Positions 19,247 to 30,200 of a stretch of DNA of 64,000 bases are shown piece by piece. Source of the stretch: Shewanella denitrificans OS217. Lineage in GTDB: Bacteria; Pseudomonadota; Gammaproteobacteria; Enterobacterales; Shewanellaceae. The stretch's first letter is position 1; every line of letters starts with the position of its first letter. A program made the translations under genes and the position numbers. Location: the NCBI RefSeq assembly GCF_000013765.1, contig NC_007954.1:2976001-3040000 (forward strand). Direction: 5' to 3'. The notes beneath the pieces were generated by a model, which worked only from the letters and a program-made list of their open reading frames with translations, had not been told where the DNA came from and made no database searches.

Positions 19247-20218
19247 TTACTTCAAGCTCAAACCATCAACCTTGGCAGAGTGACTCATCAACTCTCCTTT
19301 ATTGTCTAATACCTTTTTAGCCAATGTGCTTTGGGCTGCCAATTGGCGACGGGTAAGGTGCAAGTTCAAACACAAAATACCGATAAGCCCTCCATAAACC
19401 AGCATTTTTGAAAGACTAAAGCTTTCTTGAAACAATTCTACTGCCACTAAGGTACCCACGAGCGGCGAGATAAATTGATACAGGGAAATCTGACTAAAAG
19501 ACACTTGCTTACTGCCCAGTATAAACAGACCTAATGGCAAGCACGTTAAGATACCGATTAAAGGCAGTAGCCACAATTGCAATTGACTTAATGCCTCCCA
19601 ATGGGCATTAGGCTCTAGCACAATAAACAAGATCAACAGGGCAAAAGGTAATAACAGGGTAGTTTCACGTTTCAGCGCCGTGATAGGCTCTAGCGATTGG
19701 CTTCGATGCCAAAGAATATAAGCAGTAAAACAAGCGCCAATAAAAATCCCCGCGATAGGCAGCACTTGCTCTATGACCGCATCCACGGCAATAAGTCCAA
19801 GGGCTGCAAGCATCAAGACTAGCAATGTCATGTTGCGGCGATTGGCAGGCAATAAATAATCCACTATGGCAAACAGGATAGGCGTAATTAAATAAGCGTA
19901 ACTGGCTTCTAACGCATGACCACTTTGCACAGTTAACGCATAAACGCCCCAGTTAGCACCAATAAAACAGGTCGACGGTATATAGGTAAGCCAGCTCTTA
20001 AGACCGAGTTGGGCTTTGGGCTGTGCTTGCCCTTGGTTGTTTGGTTTGACTTTGGGGTCGCCACTGAACACTAGCTGCAAGACCAGCCAAGTAAACACTA
20101 TCTGCATGGCGAGCATAAATAGCGGCGATGTATCGGTGAAAAAATAGAAATAAATAGGTAAACCGCCCCAGATGAGATTTGCGGTTATGATGAAGAAGTG
20201 TGCCATGAGTTTTGCCAT
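19247..20218 (-). CDS. rarD: EamA/RarD-type drug-metabolite transporter
   Basis: 323 residues with ten predicted membrane helices and a hydrophilic loop near residues 55-75. N-terminal LIWGGLPIYFYFF, a central WGVYALTVQSGHALEASYAY and LITPILFA follow the RarD pattern, as does ALKRETTLLLPFALL in the second half. This suggests an inner-membrane permease, but the substrate is not known and RarD itself has only an old chloramphenicol-linked name. The symbol is tentative because similarity is judged by eye. Confidence 0.65.
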   Translation of the reverse strand: MAKLMAHFFIITANLIWGGLPIYFYFFTDTSPLFMLAMQIVFTWLVLQLVFSGDPKVKPNNQGQAQPKAQLGLKSWLTYIPSTCFIGANWGVYALTVQSGHALEASYAYLITPILFAIVDYLLPANRRNMTLLVLMLAALGLIAVDAVIEQVLPIAGIFIGACFTAYILWHRSQSLEPITALKRETTLLLPFALLILFIVLEPNAHWEALSQLQLWLLPLIGILTCLPLGLFILGSKQVSFSQISLYQFISPLVGTLVAVELFQESFSLSKMLVYGGLIGILCLNLHLTRRQLAAQSTLAKKVLDNKGELMSHSAKVDGLSLK

Positions 20219-20308
20219 CCTTGTGCAAAAAAAGTAAATCTCGAACTAAAACATGCTTAAGCTGTAATCTTTGTTGAATGAAAATAAGAGTAATACAAAC
20301 TGAATATA

Positions 20309-20332
20309 AAGCCAGCTTATCGCCGGCTTTAT
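20309..20332 (-). terminator. Terminator after rraB
   Basis: Minus-strand AAAGCCGGC / GCTGGCTTT hairpin with a GATAA-type loop followed by an AT-rich tail, 23 nt past the rraB stop. Confidence 0.65.
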
Positions 20333-20354
20333 GAGTGTTATGGCAAGTGTACGA

Positions 20355-20741
20355 TTAGTGTTTGCAATCGGGACCATGCACATGGTCATCATCGGCAAAT
20401 TCATCATCGCCTTCTTGGTGTTGCATCACACCCCAACCATCCGTCATGCCGTCAAACTCTGCAGCAAAGGTATTAAGCTCAGTCTCTTTCGCCACTAGCG
20501 CATCATAAGCTGGCACCATATTGATAGCGACAATCAGTTCCCACTTAGCAATTTCGTCATCAAAAACTAGCTCTAACTCACCTTCTAAGTCTGATTGACT
20601 TAGGGCTTCCAGCGCCGACTCTGCATCGCGCTGCTCGTCAAACACTAGGAAGAAATCCACTTCCAATGCTTTGCTAAGATCGATACCTGCTTCGGCCATA
20701 GCTTTAAGCATTTCACCATTGTCGTCATCTGGAAATTGCAT
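20355..20741 (-). CDS. rraB: RraB-like regulator of ribonuclease E
   Basis: 128-residue acidic protein with the RraB/DUF1260 layout: N-terminal FPDDDNGEMLKAM, a central repeat of alpha-beta units, and FDGMTDGWGVMQ near the C-terminus. E. coli RraB binds the C-terminal scaffold of RNase E and alters degradosome activity. The tail DDDHVHGPDCKH is acidic with possible metal ligands. It lies 9 nt after the S4-domain gene and is probably cotranscribed with it. Confidence 0.8.
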   Translation of the reverse strand: MQFPDDDNGEMLKAMAEAGIDLSKALEVDFFLVFDEQRDAESALEALSQSDLEGELELVFDDEIAKWELIVAINMVPAYDALVAKETELNTFAAEFDGMTDGWGVMQHQEGDDEFADDDHVHGPDCKH

Positions 20742-20750
20742 GTTTAATCC

Positions 20751-20981
20751 TTACTTAGTCGCAACGACTTTAATCGATTCATTATTAAATTCAATGATAT
20801 CACCCACAACACACTTCTTACGTTTGCGGGTATCCACTTCACCATTGACCTTGACTTGACCTTCGGTAATCGCATGCTTGGCTTCGCCGCCGCCATTAAC
20901 TAGACCTTGTACTTTAAGTACTTTATACAGCTCTACAAACTCATCACCGCTTAGCAGTGGAAATTCTTGAATATTATTCAC
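20751..20981 (-). CDS. Small S4-domain RNA-binding protein (YbcJ-like)
   Basis: 76 residues comprising a single S4 fold: LLSGDEFVELYKVLK, then GLVNGGGEAKHAITEGQVKVNGEVDT and KCVVGDIIEF. Family members bind structured RNA, and E. coli YbcJ is the nearest description. The cellular target is unknown. It is the first gene of the pair with rraB. Confidence 0.88.
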   Translation of the reverse strand: MNNIQEFPLLSGDEFVELYKVLKVQGLVNGGGEAKHAITEGQVKVNGEVDTRKRKKCVVGDIIEFNNESIKVVATK

Positions 20982-21053
20982 GCTTTTGCCCTTAGGGTCA
21001 CTTATCTAAACCGAGCCGGCTCATTTCTGCATCGAATTATACCCTAAGTGAGC

Positions 21054-21911
21054 TTAGCAGGCATACAGCATTTTCAACGGATCTGGGTATTGATAAATAA
21101 AGCCAAGCTGCTGACAAATAAGCGCACCTGATATCACTTTTGTTGGCATAACTTCTTGATTAAAAACTGGTGCAACCAAGCCAAGATGTGTCGTTGCCAA
21201 GGGGTAAAACTCGCCTCTACTGGGATGCTCTGGGGCGACAATATTATAGACGGGCGCCGTCTTATCAGCATTGATAACCTTAATCACAGCGCCAATACAA
21301 TCATCAAGGTGCACTAAGTTAACCGCAACATTGGCGCCACTTATCCCTGTTTTCCCGGCAAAAAAACGTCCAGGATGCCGATTAGGTCCCACCAAACCTG
21401 CAAACCTGAGGATACAACTGTTATCCATTGGCGCAAATAAGGCTTCGGCGTTAAGTAAAATCTCACTGGCGTCATTGTGAGCTTTAGCATCCGCTTCACT
21501 CAGTGGCAGCTCAGCGTCATCCCCCGCAGGATAGACGCCGGTTGTGCTGATAAATACCAGTTTTTGATAACCGCGGGGGCCAATAAAATGCACTAAGTTA
21601 CTCAACTGTTCAAGATAGCGGCTCTCTGCCTTGCCTGCTTTTTTCCTAAGCCCTGGGGGAATGTTAATCACTAAGACTTGGCATTCCAGTAACTCATTTA
21701 TGTTATTAGCGAAAGTGTTATTAGCAAAAGCCTCATTATAGAAAATGTCATCATTGAGATCTAATGGACAAGCTGTTATTCCCAATGAGGCTAACTGCTC
21801 ACAGCCCTCAATACTGCGTTTAGTCCCGATAACCTTATGCCCTAACTGCTTAAGGGCTTGAGCTAACGGTAAACCAAACCAACCACAGCCGATAATACCT
21901 ATCTGTTTCAT
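21054..21911 (-). CDS. YeeZ-like NAD(P)-binding epimerase/reductase
   Basis: 285 residues. N-terminal Rossmann motif IGIIGCGWFGLPLA (GxGxxG), then FISTTGVYPAGDDAELPLSE, with the SDR-type serine-threonine and tyrosine region, and LRFAGLVGPNRHPGRF. This is the extended-SDR YeeZ group, whose substrate has not been defined. There is no cofactor or operon context to narrow the role. Confidence 0.78.
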   Translation of the reverse strand: MKQIGIIGCGWFGLPLAQALKQLGHKVIGTKRSIEGCEQLASLGITACPLDLNDDIFYNEAFANNTFANNINELLECQVLVINIPPGLRKKAGKAESRYLEQLSNLVHFIGPRGYQKLVFISTTGVYPAGDDAELPLSEADAKAHNDASEILLNAEALFAPMDNSCILRFAGLVGPNRHPGRFFAGKTGISGANVAVNLVHLDDCIGAVIKVINADKTAPVYNIVAPEHPSRGEFYPLATTHLGLVAPVFNQEVMPTKVISGALICQQLGFIYQYPDPLKMLYAC

Positions 21912-22046
21912 TATGTGATGACATCCTTTGCGGGCTAGTGACTAGCCTAACCTTGAATCTAGTTTGTGCGCTAAGCACTAAATAATTAGCATGAGCCATA
22001 CAATATGATGACGAAGTGGATCATAATTTGATACTGAAATAGCTTA

Positions 22047-23267
22047 TTAATTGTCTGGCAAGGCACTGAAATAAAAGCTGATGGGGCTATCTGCTTGCAA
22101 GGTTTTTAAGGCGCCCTCGGTCAGCTCTTCTAATCTTAACACTGAGCTGACGGTAACATCTTCCTCTAGCAAGAATCTTAAATTAGCTTCCCCGCCGCCT
22201 AAATTACAAGACCACACATGGGGCTGCTTAACTTCTCGAGTAGTCATCATGACCTTGCCTATGCTGCCATCAGATAGGCTGACTAAGGTGCCTGGAGGAT
22301 AAATACCAAGGACTTTCACTAAGGCTGCTATCAAATTTTGAGCATGCTTTTTTGCATGGGATTTAAATAAAGTACCTAAGGCTAACTGGGGGGAAAAGGT
22401 AAACTGCTCTAACAAACCTTCATAGTCATTGGCTAAAGACACTATTTGGGTTAATAGCGGAATGTCTTTCTCGGTGAGGTGGTCCGGATAACCGCTGCCA
22501 TCGATATATTCATGGTGATGCAGGACGATATTGAGCACGCTCTTAGGGTATAAATTACAGGCATTGAGCAAATCGAAACCCAAATTGGGGTGCATTTTGA
22601 GATAATTTTGCTCAGGTTCTGTCAACTCACTCCGTTTACGACGTATGTTATCAGGGATCTTAAGTTTACCGAAATCATGAAACAGGCTACCTAAGGCCAA
22701 ATCCCTAAGATCGCTCTTAGGTAATTCTAAAGCATGCCCTATCATTAACGACAACACAGCCACAGAAATTCCATGTTGTGTCACACTCACGTCCATTTCG
22801 CCACTGCCCACTAACGCCAAGTACGGCGTGTCAGTTTCTTGTAGATGATCCACAAAACCTTCGACCATAGTGGCAGCCTCACGGTATGCCTTATCAGGTT
22901 CAATGGCAAATTGGGCAAACACACTTCGACTCTCGTTGATATTGCTTAAGAAACGCTGCTGTCCGACTCGCATCGCCTTAATGACCGCAGCCTTTGAGTC
23001 CAAGACCTTCTTTGGCTTAGCCTTAACTTGCATAGGATCCGCTTGTTTATCTTCGACTTCTTCAATAACTTCAGGCAAGAGTTCATGGCCGGAAAGCACA
23101 TAAACAAAGGTCAATTCTAAACCTCGGATAAGTTCTATCTGTGCCTGACTGGTGAGTTTAATGCGATTGATAAAGAATGGATGTTGAGTCCAACCAAGGG
23201 GCAACTTAACCGTTAACCCTATCACCATCTGTGAGGCAGGGAGTTGCATTAATTCAGCTTTGGCCAC
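22047..23267 (-). CDS. HD-GYP domain protein, putative c-di-GMP phosphodiesterase
   Basis: 406 residues. An N-terminal DUF3391 region (about 1-110) precedes the HD-GYP domain, with SLFHDFGKL near residue 195 and HHHEYIDGSGYPDHL near 255, so both the HD and GYP signatures are intact. The domain is expected to hydrolyse cyclic di-GMP. The start is a GTG at 23267 backed by a strong GGAGGG site 5-6 nt upstream. It is single-gene on the minus strand. Confidence 0.92.
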   Translation of the reverse strand: MAKAELMQLPASQMVIGLTVKLPLGWTQHPFFINRIKLTSQAQIELIRGLELTFVYVLSGHELLPEVIEEVEDKQADPMQVKAKPKKVLDSKAAVIKAMRVGQQRFLSNINESRSVFAQFAIEPDKAYREAATMVEGFVDHLQETDTPYLALVGSGEMDVSVTQHGISVAVLSLMIGHALELPKSDLRDLALGSLFHDFGKLKIPDNIRRKRSELTEPEQNYLKMHPNLGFDLLNACNLYPKSVLNIVLHHHEYIDGSGYPDHLTEKDIPLLTQIVSLANDYEGLLEQFTFSPQLALGTLFKSHAKKHAQNLIAALVKVLGIYPPGTLVSLSDGSIGKVMMTTREVKQPHVWSCNLGGGEANLRFLLEEDVTVSSVLRLEELTEGALKTLQADSPISFYFSALPDN

Positions 23268-23449
23268 ACAGTCCCTCCTCTTAAGTCGACGATAAAAATT
23301 TATTCTGAGTTAAAGGTAACAGTAACTATAGATTATTATTATAAAAAAGTGAGTATAAGCGAATTTTTGCTCAATTTACGCCCCAATTTACTCACTATTA
23401 ACGCAAAAGTATTATTGACTTAGTGAATAACCGACGTAATCCAAAGAGT

Positions 23450-24076
23450 TTATTCATTTTTATTGCTATCAGCTTGGTTAATTTTTGGCTGCATAAGCAC
23501 AGATGTTACTGCCCTAGCGGTAGGCTTAGATCTTAAGCTAGCTACGCTAGGTTCGCGGTCAATATCTTGCGACGACTCACTGCTTGTCTTTGTTTCAGCC
23601 ATTTCCTCATCAGGATGCCAGTCTTTCACATAATGCATCAAACGTTTTGAATTGGCTAAATACAAGGCTGACCAGAATAAAATCAGCCCATCTAAGGCGT
23701 AACTTATTTTAAAGATAAAATAATCATGGGCTAATCTCTGACCTAAAATAATGGCATCGAGCACCAATAAGAGCCACAAGATGCCAATAAGACGCCTAAA
23801 AATAGGCTGAAGCCATGCAGGTGAACGTTTACGTTCGGCAATGATTAAGCCATAAATCATCACGGCGCCGACACCTGAAACAAGCGCTAAGATGAAATCG
23901 CTTTTCTCGGGATAAAACAGCTTCACTAAGCCTGCTTGATCGCTAAATTGAGTCAGAGAGGCGATAAATACACACCAACCTCTTGCCAAAAAAACCAGCA
24001 TCAAATACAAGAATATCGGCGGTTTTATATGACCTTTATCATCGAGCCAGGTAATATTGCTAAAGTTCAAAGCCAC
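23450..24076 (-). CDS. DUF2919 inner-membrane protein (YfeZ-like)
   Basis: 208 residues with four hydrophobic segments (about 20-40, 58-78, 95-112, 122-142) and a charged C-terminal tail after residue 155. N-terminal DDKGHIKPPIFLYLMLVFLAR and the YFIFKISYALDG region match DUF2919. Function is unknown. It starts 58 nt after ligA and is probably the last gene of the smc-zipA-ligA series. Confidence 0.75.
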   Translation of the reverse strand: MALNFSNITWLDDKGHIKPPIFLYLMLVFLARGWCVFIASLTQFSDQAGLVKLFYPEKSDFILALVSGVGAVMIYGLIIAERKRSPAWLQPIFRRLIGILWLLLVLDAIILGQRLAHDYFIFKISYALDGLILFWSALYLANSKRLMHYVKDWHPDEEMAETKTSSESSQDIDREPSVASLRSKPTARAVTSVLMQPKINQADSNKNE

Positions 24077-24134
24077 TCCGTTTCACTGTCAAATAACCTG
24101 TCTAAAATACAGCACCAGCTAAATTCAACTGGGC

Positions 24135-26147
24135 TTAACCTGCGAGCCCAAGAAAAACCAACAACTCGGTTTCATCAATCACTTTAACCCCAAGCTCTTG
24201 GGCTTTGGCAAGCTTAGAGCCCGCTGCTTCTCCTGCCACCAAACAATCGGTATTTTTGGATATACTGCCAGCCACTTTTGCTCCAAGAGCTTGTAGCTGG
24301 GCTTTTGCCTCGTTGCGATTAAGCTGAGTTAAGGTGCCAGTGAGCACCCAGGTCTGACCTTTCAAGCGTAATTCATCCTCGGCAACCGCAGTAATTTCAG
24401 GCCAATTTATGCCGGCGGCGAGCAATTTATCAACCACCTCCAAGTTATGTGCTTGGTCGAAGAAATGGCGAATATGCTTGGCGACAATCTCTCCCACATC
24501 TGCCACCTCCAGTAGCTGCTCCACCCCTGCCTCACGCACTGCGGCTAAGCTTTTAAAATGATTGGCAAGATTAGCTGCTGTGGCTTCGCCTACCTCTCGA
24601 ATACCCAAACTGTATATGAAGCGCGCTAAGGTGGTGGTTTTGGCGGCATCGATGGCTGCAACGAGTTTGGTCGCCGACTTCATCGCCATGCGCTCTAACA
24701 TGGTCATCATAGAGGCCGTTAGGCCGAATAGATCAGCGGGAGATTGGACAAGCTCCTTATCGATAAGCTGCTCGACAATTTTATCGCCCATGCCATCAAT
24801 ATTAAGCGCCTTACGAGAAGCAAAATGCTTGATGGCCTCTTTTCGCTGCGCTTCACAAAATAGGCCGCCGCTGCAGCGAGCCACGGCTTCACCTTCCAGA
24901 CGCTCAACCAAGCTTTGACAAACGGGGCAGTGTGTTGGAAAGACGATATTTTGTGCATCTTGCGGACGTTTTTCTGGCACTATGGCAACGATTTGCGGGA
25001 TAACATCACCAGCACGGCGAATGATCACAGTATCGCCTATTTTTACGCCTAGACGGGCTATCTCATCGGCATTGTGTAACGTGGCGTTAGACACAGTTAC
25101 CCCGCCGACAAATACTGCTTGAAGCCTTGCCACTGGGGTGACGGCGCCAGTGCGGCCCACTTGAAAATCAACCGATTCCAGTAGCGTCATCTCTTCTTGG
25201 GCGGGAAACTTATAGGCGATGGCCCAGCGCGGCGCTTTGGCCACAAAGCCTAAGCTAAGCTGCTTAGGGATAGCATTGACTTTAATCACGACCCCATCGA
25301 TTTCATAACTTAACTGGCCGCGGCGATTGAGTATGTCATCATAATAAGCATACACTTTCTCTAAACTATCACAGAGCTTCACCTCTTGACTGACGGGCAA
25401 GCCCCAACGTTTAAGCTGTGCTAGCTGACCAAAGTGACTTGGCTCCATAGGCTGGACTTCACCCTCTACCACCCCAAGGGCATAGGCATAAAAGCCTAAG
25501 GCTCTCGATGCGGTAATTTTAGAATCGAGCTGCCTCAAACTGCCTGCGGCGGCGTTGCGAGGATTAACGAAAGTTTTATCCCCTTTTGCCTGCTGACGAG
25601 CATTAAGGGCATCGAAGGCCGCTTTTGGCATAAACACTTCACCGCGCACTTCCACCAATTCAGGGTAACCGTCGCCGCGAAGTCCCATAGGAATCGATTT
25701 AATGGTGCGCACATTCTCAGTGATATCCTCACCCACAGTACCGTCACCTCGGGTTGCCGCTCGCTCAAACTGACCATTGCGATAGGTGATAGATACGGCT
25801 AAGCCATCAAGTTTAGGCTCACAAACATAATCGACAGTGCCGACCTTATCTGTGATGCGCTTATTGAAGGCTTCAAAGTCGGCCTGCTCAAACGCATTGT
25901 CTAGACTGAGCATAGGTTTTAGATGAGTTACTTGTGAGAACTTGTCTAATGCATGACCGCCAACTCGCCGACTTGGAGAATCGCTTTGGATGAGCTCAGG
26001 GTGCTCGGCCTCTAAGGCCAACAATTGCTGCATAAGCTTGTCATAGTAGGCATCGGTAACGCTTGGGGCATCATCAACGTAATACTTGATATTATGTTGG
26101 TTAAGCTCGTTAACAAGATTGGCGATTTGAAGTTGAATGGCTGACAT
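24135..26147 (-). CDS. ligA: NAD-dependent DNA ligase
   Basis: Seals nicks in replication and repair using NAD. About 670 residues from the ATG at 26147, which has AGGA 6 nt upstream. A TTG five codons earlier is less likely. The adenylation lysine is in CEPKLDGLAVSI near residue 112. An OB fold, a cysteine-rich zinc finger (CPVC ... CSGGLFCE), HhH repeats and a C-terminal BRCT domain (WVLTGTLTQLNR) complete the architecture. Confidence 0.97.
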   Translation of the reverse strand: MSAIQLQIANLVNELNQHNIKYYVDDAPSVTDAYYDKLMQQLLALEAEHPELIQSDSPSRRVGGHALDKFSQVTHLKPMLSLDNAFEQADFEAFNKRITDKVGTVDYVCEPKLDGLAVSITYRNGQFERAATRGDGTVGEDITENVRTIKSIPMGLRGDGYPELVEVRGEVFMPKAAFDALNARQQAKGDKTFVNPRNAAAGSLRQLDSKITASRALGFYAYALGVVEGEVQPMEPSHFGQLAQLKRWGLPVSQEVKLCDSLEKVYAYYDDILNRRGQLSYEIDGVVIKVNAIPKQLSLGFVAKAPRWAIAYKFPAQEEMTLLESVDFQVGRTGAVTPVARLQAVFVGGVTVSNATLHNADEIARLGVKIGDTVIIRRAGDVIPQIVAIVPEKRPQDAQNIVFPTHCPVCQSLVERLEGEAVARCSGGLFCEAQRKEAIKHFASRKALNIDGMGDKIVEQLIDKELVQSPADLFGLTASMMTMLERMAMKSATKLVAAIDAAKTTTLARFIYSLGIREVGEATAANLANHFKSLAAVREAGVEQLLEVADVGEIVAKHIRHFFDQAHNLEVVDKLLAAGINWPEITAVAEDELRLKGQTWVLTGTLTQLNRNEAKAQLQALGAKVAGSISKNTDCLVAGEAAGSKLAKAQELGVKVIDETELLVFLGLAG

Positions 26148-26166
26148 ACTTGATCCTAACAAACAA

Positions 26167-26192
26167 ATAAGGCCGCTTAAGCGGCCTTATTA
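26167..26192. terminator. Perfect hairpin between zipA and ligA
   Basis: A 26-bp perfect palindrome (AAGGCCGC / GCGGCCTT core) sits in the 58-nt gap between the zipA stop and ligA ATG. In the reading direction it is followed by ATTTGTTTG, a weak T tract. It may act as a partial terminator, attenuator or RNA processing site inside the operon. Confidence 0.6.
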
Positions 26193-26205
26193 TTCAATAA
26201 TAACG

Positions 26206-27216
26206 TTAAACTATGGCTTTAATACGGCGTAAATAATCTTGTTTATTGTGCTCAGTCCACACTTTTCGCTGCTCATCGAGCACTATGGCACCCAAATCAT
26301 CGGCTAACTGCTCGGCAGAATTAAGCATGATGGAGAAGTTATGCTGCGCCTCGCCATGGCAAGGTAAGGTCATAAACATCACGATACCTTGAGTGCAGAA
26401 CTGTTCCATATTGTCGGGATCAAACACCCCAGGTTTCATCATATTCGCCAAAGAGAACAACACCTTACCGTTACCGGCATTGTCGCTATGGCGATGGAAA
26501 ATATTCATATCACCAAATTTAAAGTTGAGTGATAGCAAACAAGGCAATAATTCAGCACCTTGTATTTCTTGCCCTTCATGGGCCACCACGTGAAGTACGA
26601 GTACATCTTGTGGTTCCCCAAGCGGCTCAGGTTCTCTTGGCGCTTGACTCTGCACGGGGCTCGCTGGCTGAGGGCTAGCTTGAGTTGTTGCCCCATACTT
26701 AGGTGACTCTATGTGAACGTGCTGCGAAGGCGTTATCGTCTGAGGCTCAACCGATTGCTTTACTTCTGCTGTTACCCCTTGAACGCCATAGCTTGCAGGC
26801 TGCGGCGTTACTGGTTGAGTATTCATGGAACCCGCAACGGTAGCATTGGTTGCCGCTCGCTCTGCCCTTACAGGTTCTGCCCGCTCAGCTGTCGTACGCT
26901 CCGGACTATAACCATGGGATGAAGCGACGCCCGCATCAGTGGCTGAGGCTTTTTGCAATGTCATCACAGGGACACTGGTATGATTACGACTGCTAGGCAA
27001 GTCTTCGGTTCCAGGCTTACGCACACGCACCGCGCCTATACCATCGGCATCGAAACCTTGGCTATCACGGCGCTGGGCTTCGCTAATATTTTGCGCCCGA
27101 GTTCTTTCTTTTATCGGTTTAGGTTGTTGTTTACGAATGGACCAAAAACCATGTACCAATACCGCAATAATGGCGATAGCACCCAATACAAACAAAACAA
27201 GTTGTAAATCTTCCAT
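26206..27216 (-). CDS. zipA: Cell division protein ZipA
   Basis: 336 residues. It has an N-terminal membrane anchor (about residues 5-22), a basic segment, then a long proline/glutamine/alanine-rich linker to about 195, and a globular FtsZ-binding domain (VLVLHVVAHEGQEIQGAEL ... MFMTLPCHGEAQ). It tethers FtsZ to the membrane in early septal rings. It lies 19 nt downstream of smc and upstream of ligA, a conserved neighbourhood in gammaproteobacteria. Confidence 0.93.
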   Translation of the reverse strand: MEDLQLVLFVLGAIAIIAVLVHGFWSIRKQQPKPIKERTRAQNISEAQRRDSQGFDADGIGAVRVRKPGTEDLPSSRNHTSVPVMTLQKASATDAGVASSHGYSPERTTAERAEPVRAERAATNATVAGSMNTQPVTPQPASYGVQGVTAEVKQSVEPQTITPSQHVHIESPKYGATTQASPQPASPVQSQAPREPEPLGEPQDVLVLHVVAHEGQEIQGAELLPCLLSLNFKFGDMNIFHRHSDNAGNGKVLFSLANMMKPGVFDPDNMEQFCTQGIVMFMTLPCHGEAQHNFSIMLNSAEQLADDLGAIVLDEQRKVWTEHNKQDYLRRIKAIV

Positions 27217-27235
27217 TGGTTACCTGTATTCCTAT

Positions 27236-30200
27236 TTATAGCGCGTCCGCCATGGCGACCGCTTGTTCTATATCCACAGCAACTATACGTGAAACGCCGG
27301 GTTCATGCATAGTAACGCCAATTAATTGATCTGCCATTTCCATGGTTATTTTATTATGGCTAATGTATATAAACTGCACGCTTTGGGACATTTCTTGTAA
27401 TAAACGGCAAAAACGTTCTACGTTGGCATCATCAAGTGGCGCATCGACTTCATCTAGCATGCAAAAAGGTGCCGGATTCAGCCTAAAGATGGCGAACACC
27501 AATGATAATGCGGTTAAGGCTTTTTCTCCACCGCTTAATAAATGAATGCTGCTGTTCTTCTTTCCTGGTGGCTGCGCCATAATGGTAACGCCAGTTTCCA
27601 GTAAGTCATCTTCTGTTAACGCTAAATATGCCTGACCACCGCCAAACACTTTAGGAAATAACAAGCCTAAATCTTTATTCACGGCCTCAAACGTGGCCTT
27701 GAAGCGGCTGCGGGTTTCCTTGTCAATCTTACGAATGGCATCTTCGAGGATCATTAACCCTTTATTGAGATCCTCATCTTGAGCATCCAAATAGGCCTTA
27801 CGCTGCTCTTGTACTTCATATTCTTCGATAGCGGCAAGGTTAATGGCACCCAACTTTAGGATCTCTGCCCGCAACTTATCTAGCTCATTACTTAACTGCT
27901 GCGTCTTCACATCTGGCTTGAGTTGACGCGCGACAGCAGACACATCCACTTTATGCTCATCGAGCAATTGCTGTTGGCCATCCGCTTGACCTTTAAAACC
28001 CTCACGACGTAACTTTAACGCGCCTATCTTTTGAGTCAAGCCTTCTATGATACCAAGCTGTTGTTTTTGCGTTAATAGTACATTATCTAGCTCGATTTGC
28101 ACTTGTGCTTGTTTAGCACGCGTATCATTGAGCAGCCCCTGCTGCTGCGCCTGAGTCTGGAGTAAGGTCGCAAGATTCTGTTCAAGCAGCGCTTGTTGGT
28201 CTTGCTCTTGACTGCTTTGCTGTTGGCGACTGGCTTGCTCAAGCTGAGCCAAGCTGTGGTTCAACTCCTGCCGCTTAAGTGCAATTTGTTGCAGTGTTTG
28301 TTGCTGCAGCGCCACTTGAGTGCTCAAGGTTTGACGGGCATGCTCATGCTGACGCTTGATGTTATCTTGCTCAATGCGCTGCGCTTTAGCTTGCCTTAAC
28401 TGGGCACTCACTGACAGCCACTCTTGATTAAGCTCTTGTTGTTTTTTTGATAATCCTTGTAACTCATCATCTTGACTGTCCAATAGCGTCATCAATGCCA
28501 ATAGCTGCACTTGGCTATCCTCACGCTGTTGTTCAAGCTGGGCTTGGGATGACGCTATCTTTGCCAGATTTGTCTCTTTGGCGTCATCTTGATGTAACAA
28601 TTTTGCCATCTCAGAGGATAAGGCTTGTTTCTTTAGCGCAAGCGCATGCCCTTGCCGTTGACACTCGAGTGCCAGCAACTTTACCTCTGCAAGATTGTTT
28701 CTCGCGTCCAGCACTTGCTGTTCGCTAAGCTCAACCTCTGAAGCTAGTCTACTTATCTGGGATGAGAGCTGATTAAGCTCTTGAGTCAGGAGCAAATTAG
28801 ATTGTTTCTGACTTTGAGCTTGCAGTAAGAAGCCATGGCCCAATAAATACCCATCACGACTGACAAAGCATTGCTGCGGTTTAAGTTCATTAAGGTGTGC
28901 CTTGGCATAAGCTAAATCTTCCACCCAAATCAGTCGCTCAGTCCACGGGGTTAAGTTTACCGCCGCTGAAAAAGCTTGATGGTTAGACTCATATTCAGCT
29001 GAATGAATAAACCCTGCCTTGGACTCACCTTGCAATACGTTCGCCTGCAACACTGGTTGCAATGCCAATTCAACCGCAAGCTCCCAACCTGGGGTCACTT
29101 TTATATGCTGCCACAATAACTGGCTACCATCACTTTCTTGCTCACCGGCGAGCCATTCCTCTATGACTTGATGGCGGGCCTTGGCTGAGGTCAGTGTGGT
29201 TGTCAGCTGTTGATGATGAGCGAGTTTGTCATTGAGTGCCTGCTCTTGGGCCTGCATTGAATGTTCATGCTCAGCGCTAAGCAAAGTCTGCTGTGACAAG
29301 GCTTTGGCGTTATCACTCAAGGCTTGGCTTAGTTGCAGGCGAGCATCACTGTTATCTATGGCTTGTAGGGTTTCAAGTTCATTAGCAAGCTCAGTGAGTT
29401 TATGCTCAGCGTGCAACAAGTTCTTCTGAGTGTGCTCACGCTTGGCATTCTCTACTGCATGAGCCATTTTTGCGTTGGCTAACGTTTCCTGACAGCGGCT
29501 TAAGTTTTCATTAAGCGCGTCACTGGACTCCTCCAGTTGGTTTATTTGTTCATCGAGTATTTCTAAGGCGTACTGACTCGCCTCCCACACAGTGTGTTGC
29601 TGAACGTGATCGGCTTCTAGCCTTTGCAGTTCGTTTTCACCTTGAACGTTATCTTGAGCGGTTTGCGCAAGCTGGGTGGTTAATGCCTGTTTTTGCTGTT
29701 GCCACTGACTATGTTGAGTTTGCCAATGATGTAGGGCCTGCTCGCATTTGGCGATATCAGTCCTACTCTGATAAAAATGCTCGACTTGCTGCTGCTCTTG
29801 TTCGTTAAGCTCGGCTAACTGAGTTTGCCATTGCAGTAGGCTCAGGGATGCCGCTTGTGCCGCCGCATTAATTTCGGCAAGTTCAAGTTCAAGCAGCTGA
29901 ATTTCTTTATCTATTTTCTCAGTGTTAAGTGCTAACTCTTGATAACGCACCACCAACAACTGTGCCTGTAGCTGACGTTCTTGTTGTTTGAACTCGCGAT
30001 AAGCGAGCGCCGACTTAGCCTGTTCAGCCAATTTATCAAGTTGGCTGCCAAGTTCGAGTCGAATATCATTTAAGCGTTCTAAATTATCTCGGGTATGGCG
30101 AATGCGATTCTCTGTCTCTTTACGGCGTTCTTTATAACGAGAAATACCCGCAGCTTCTTCGATAAATACCCGCAAATCTTGCGGCCGAGATTCTATTAAG

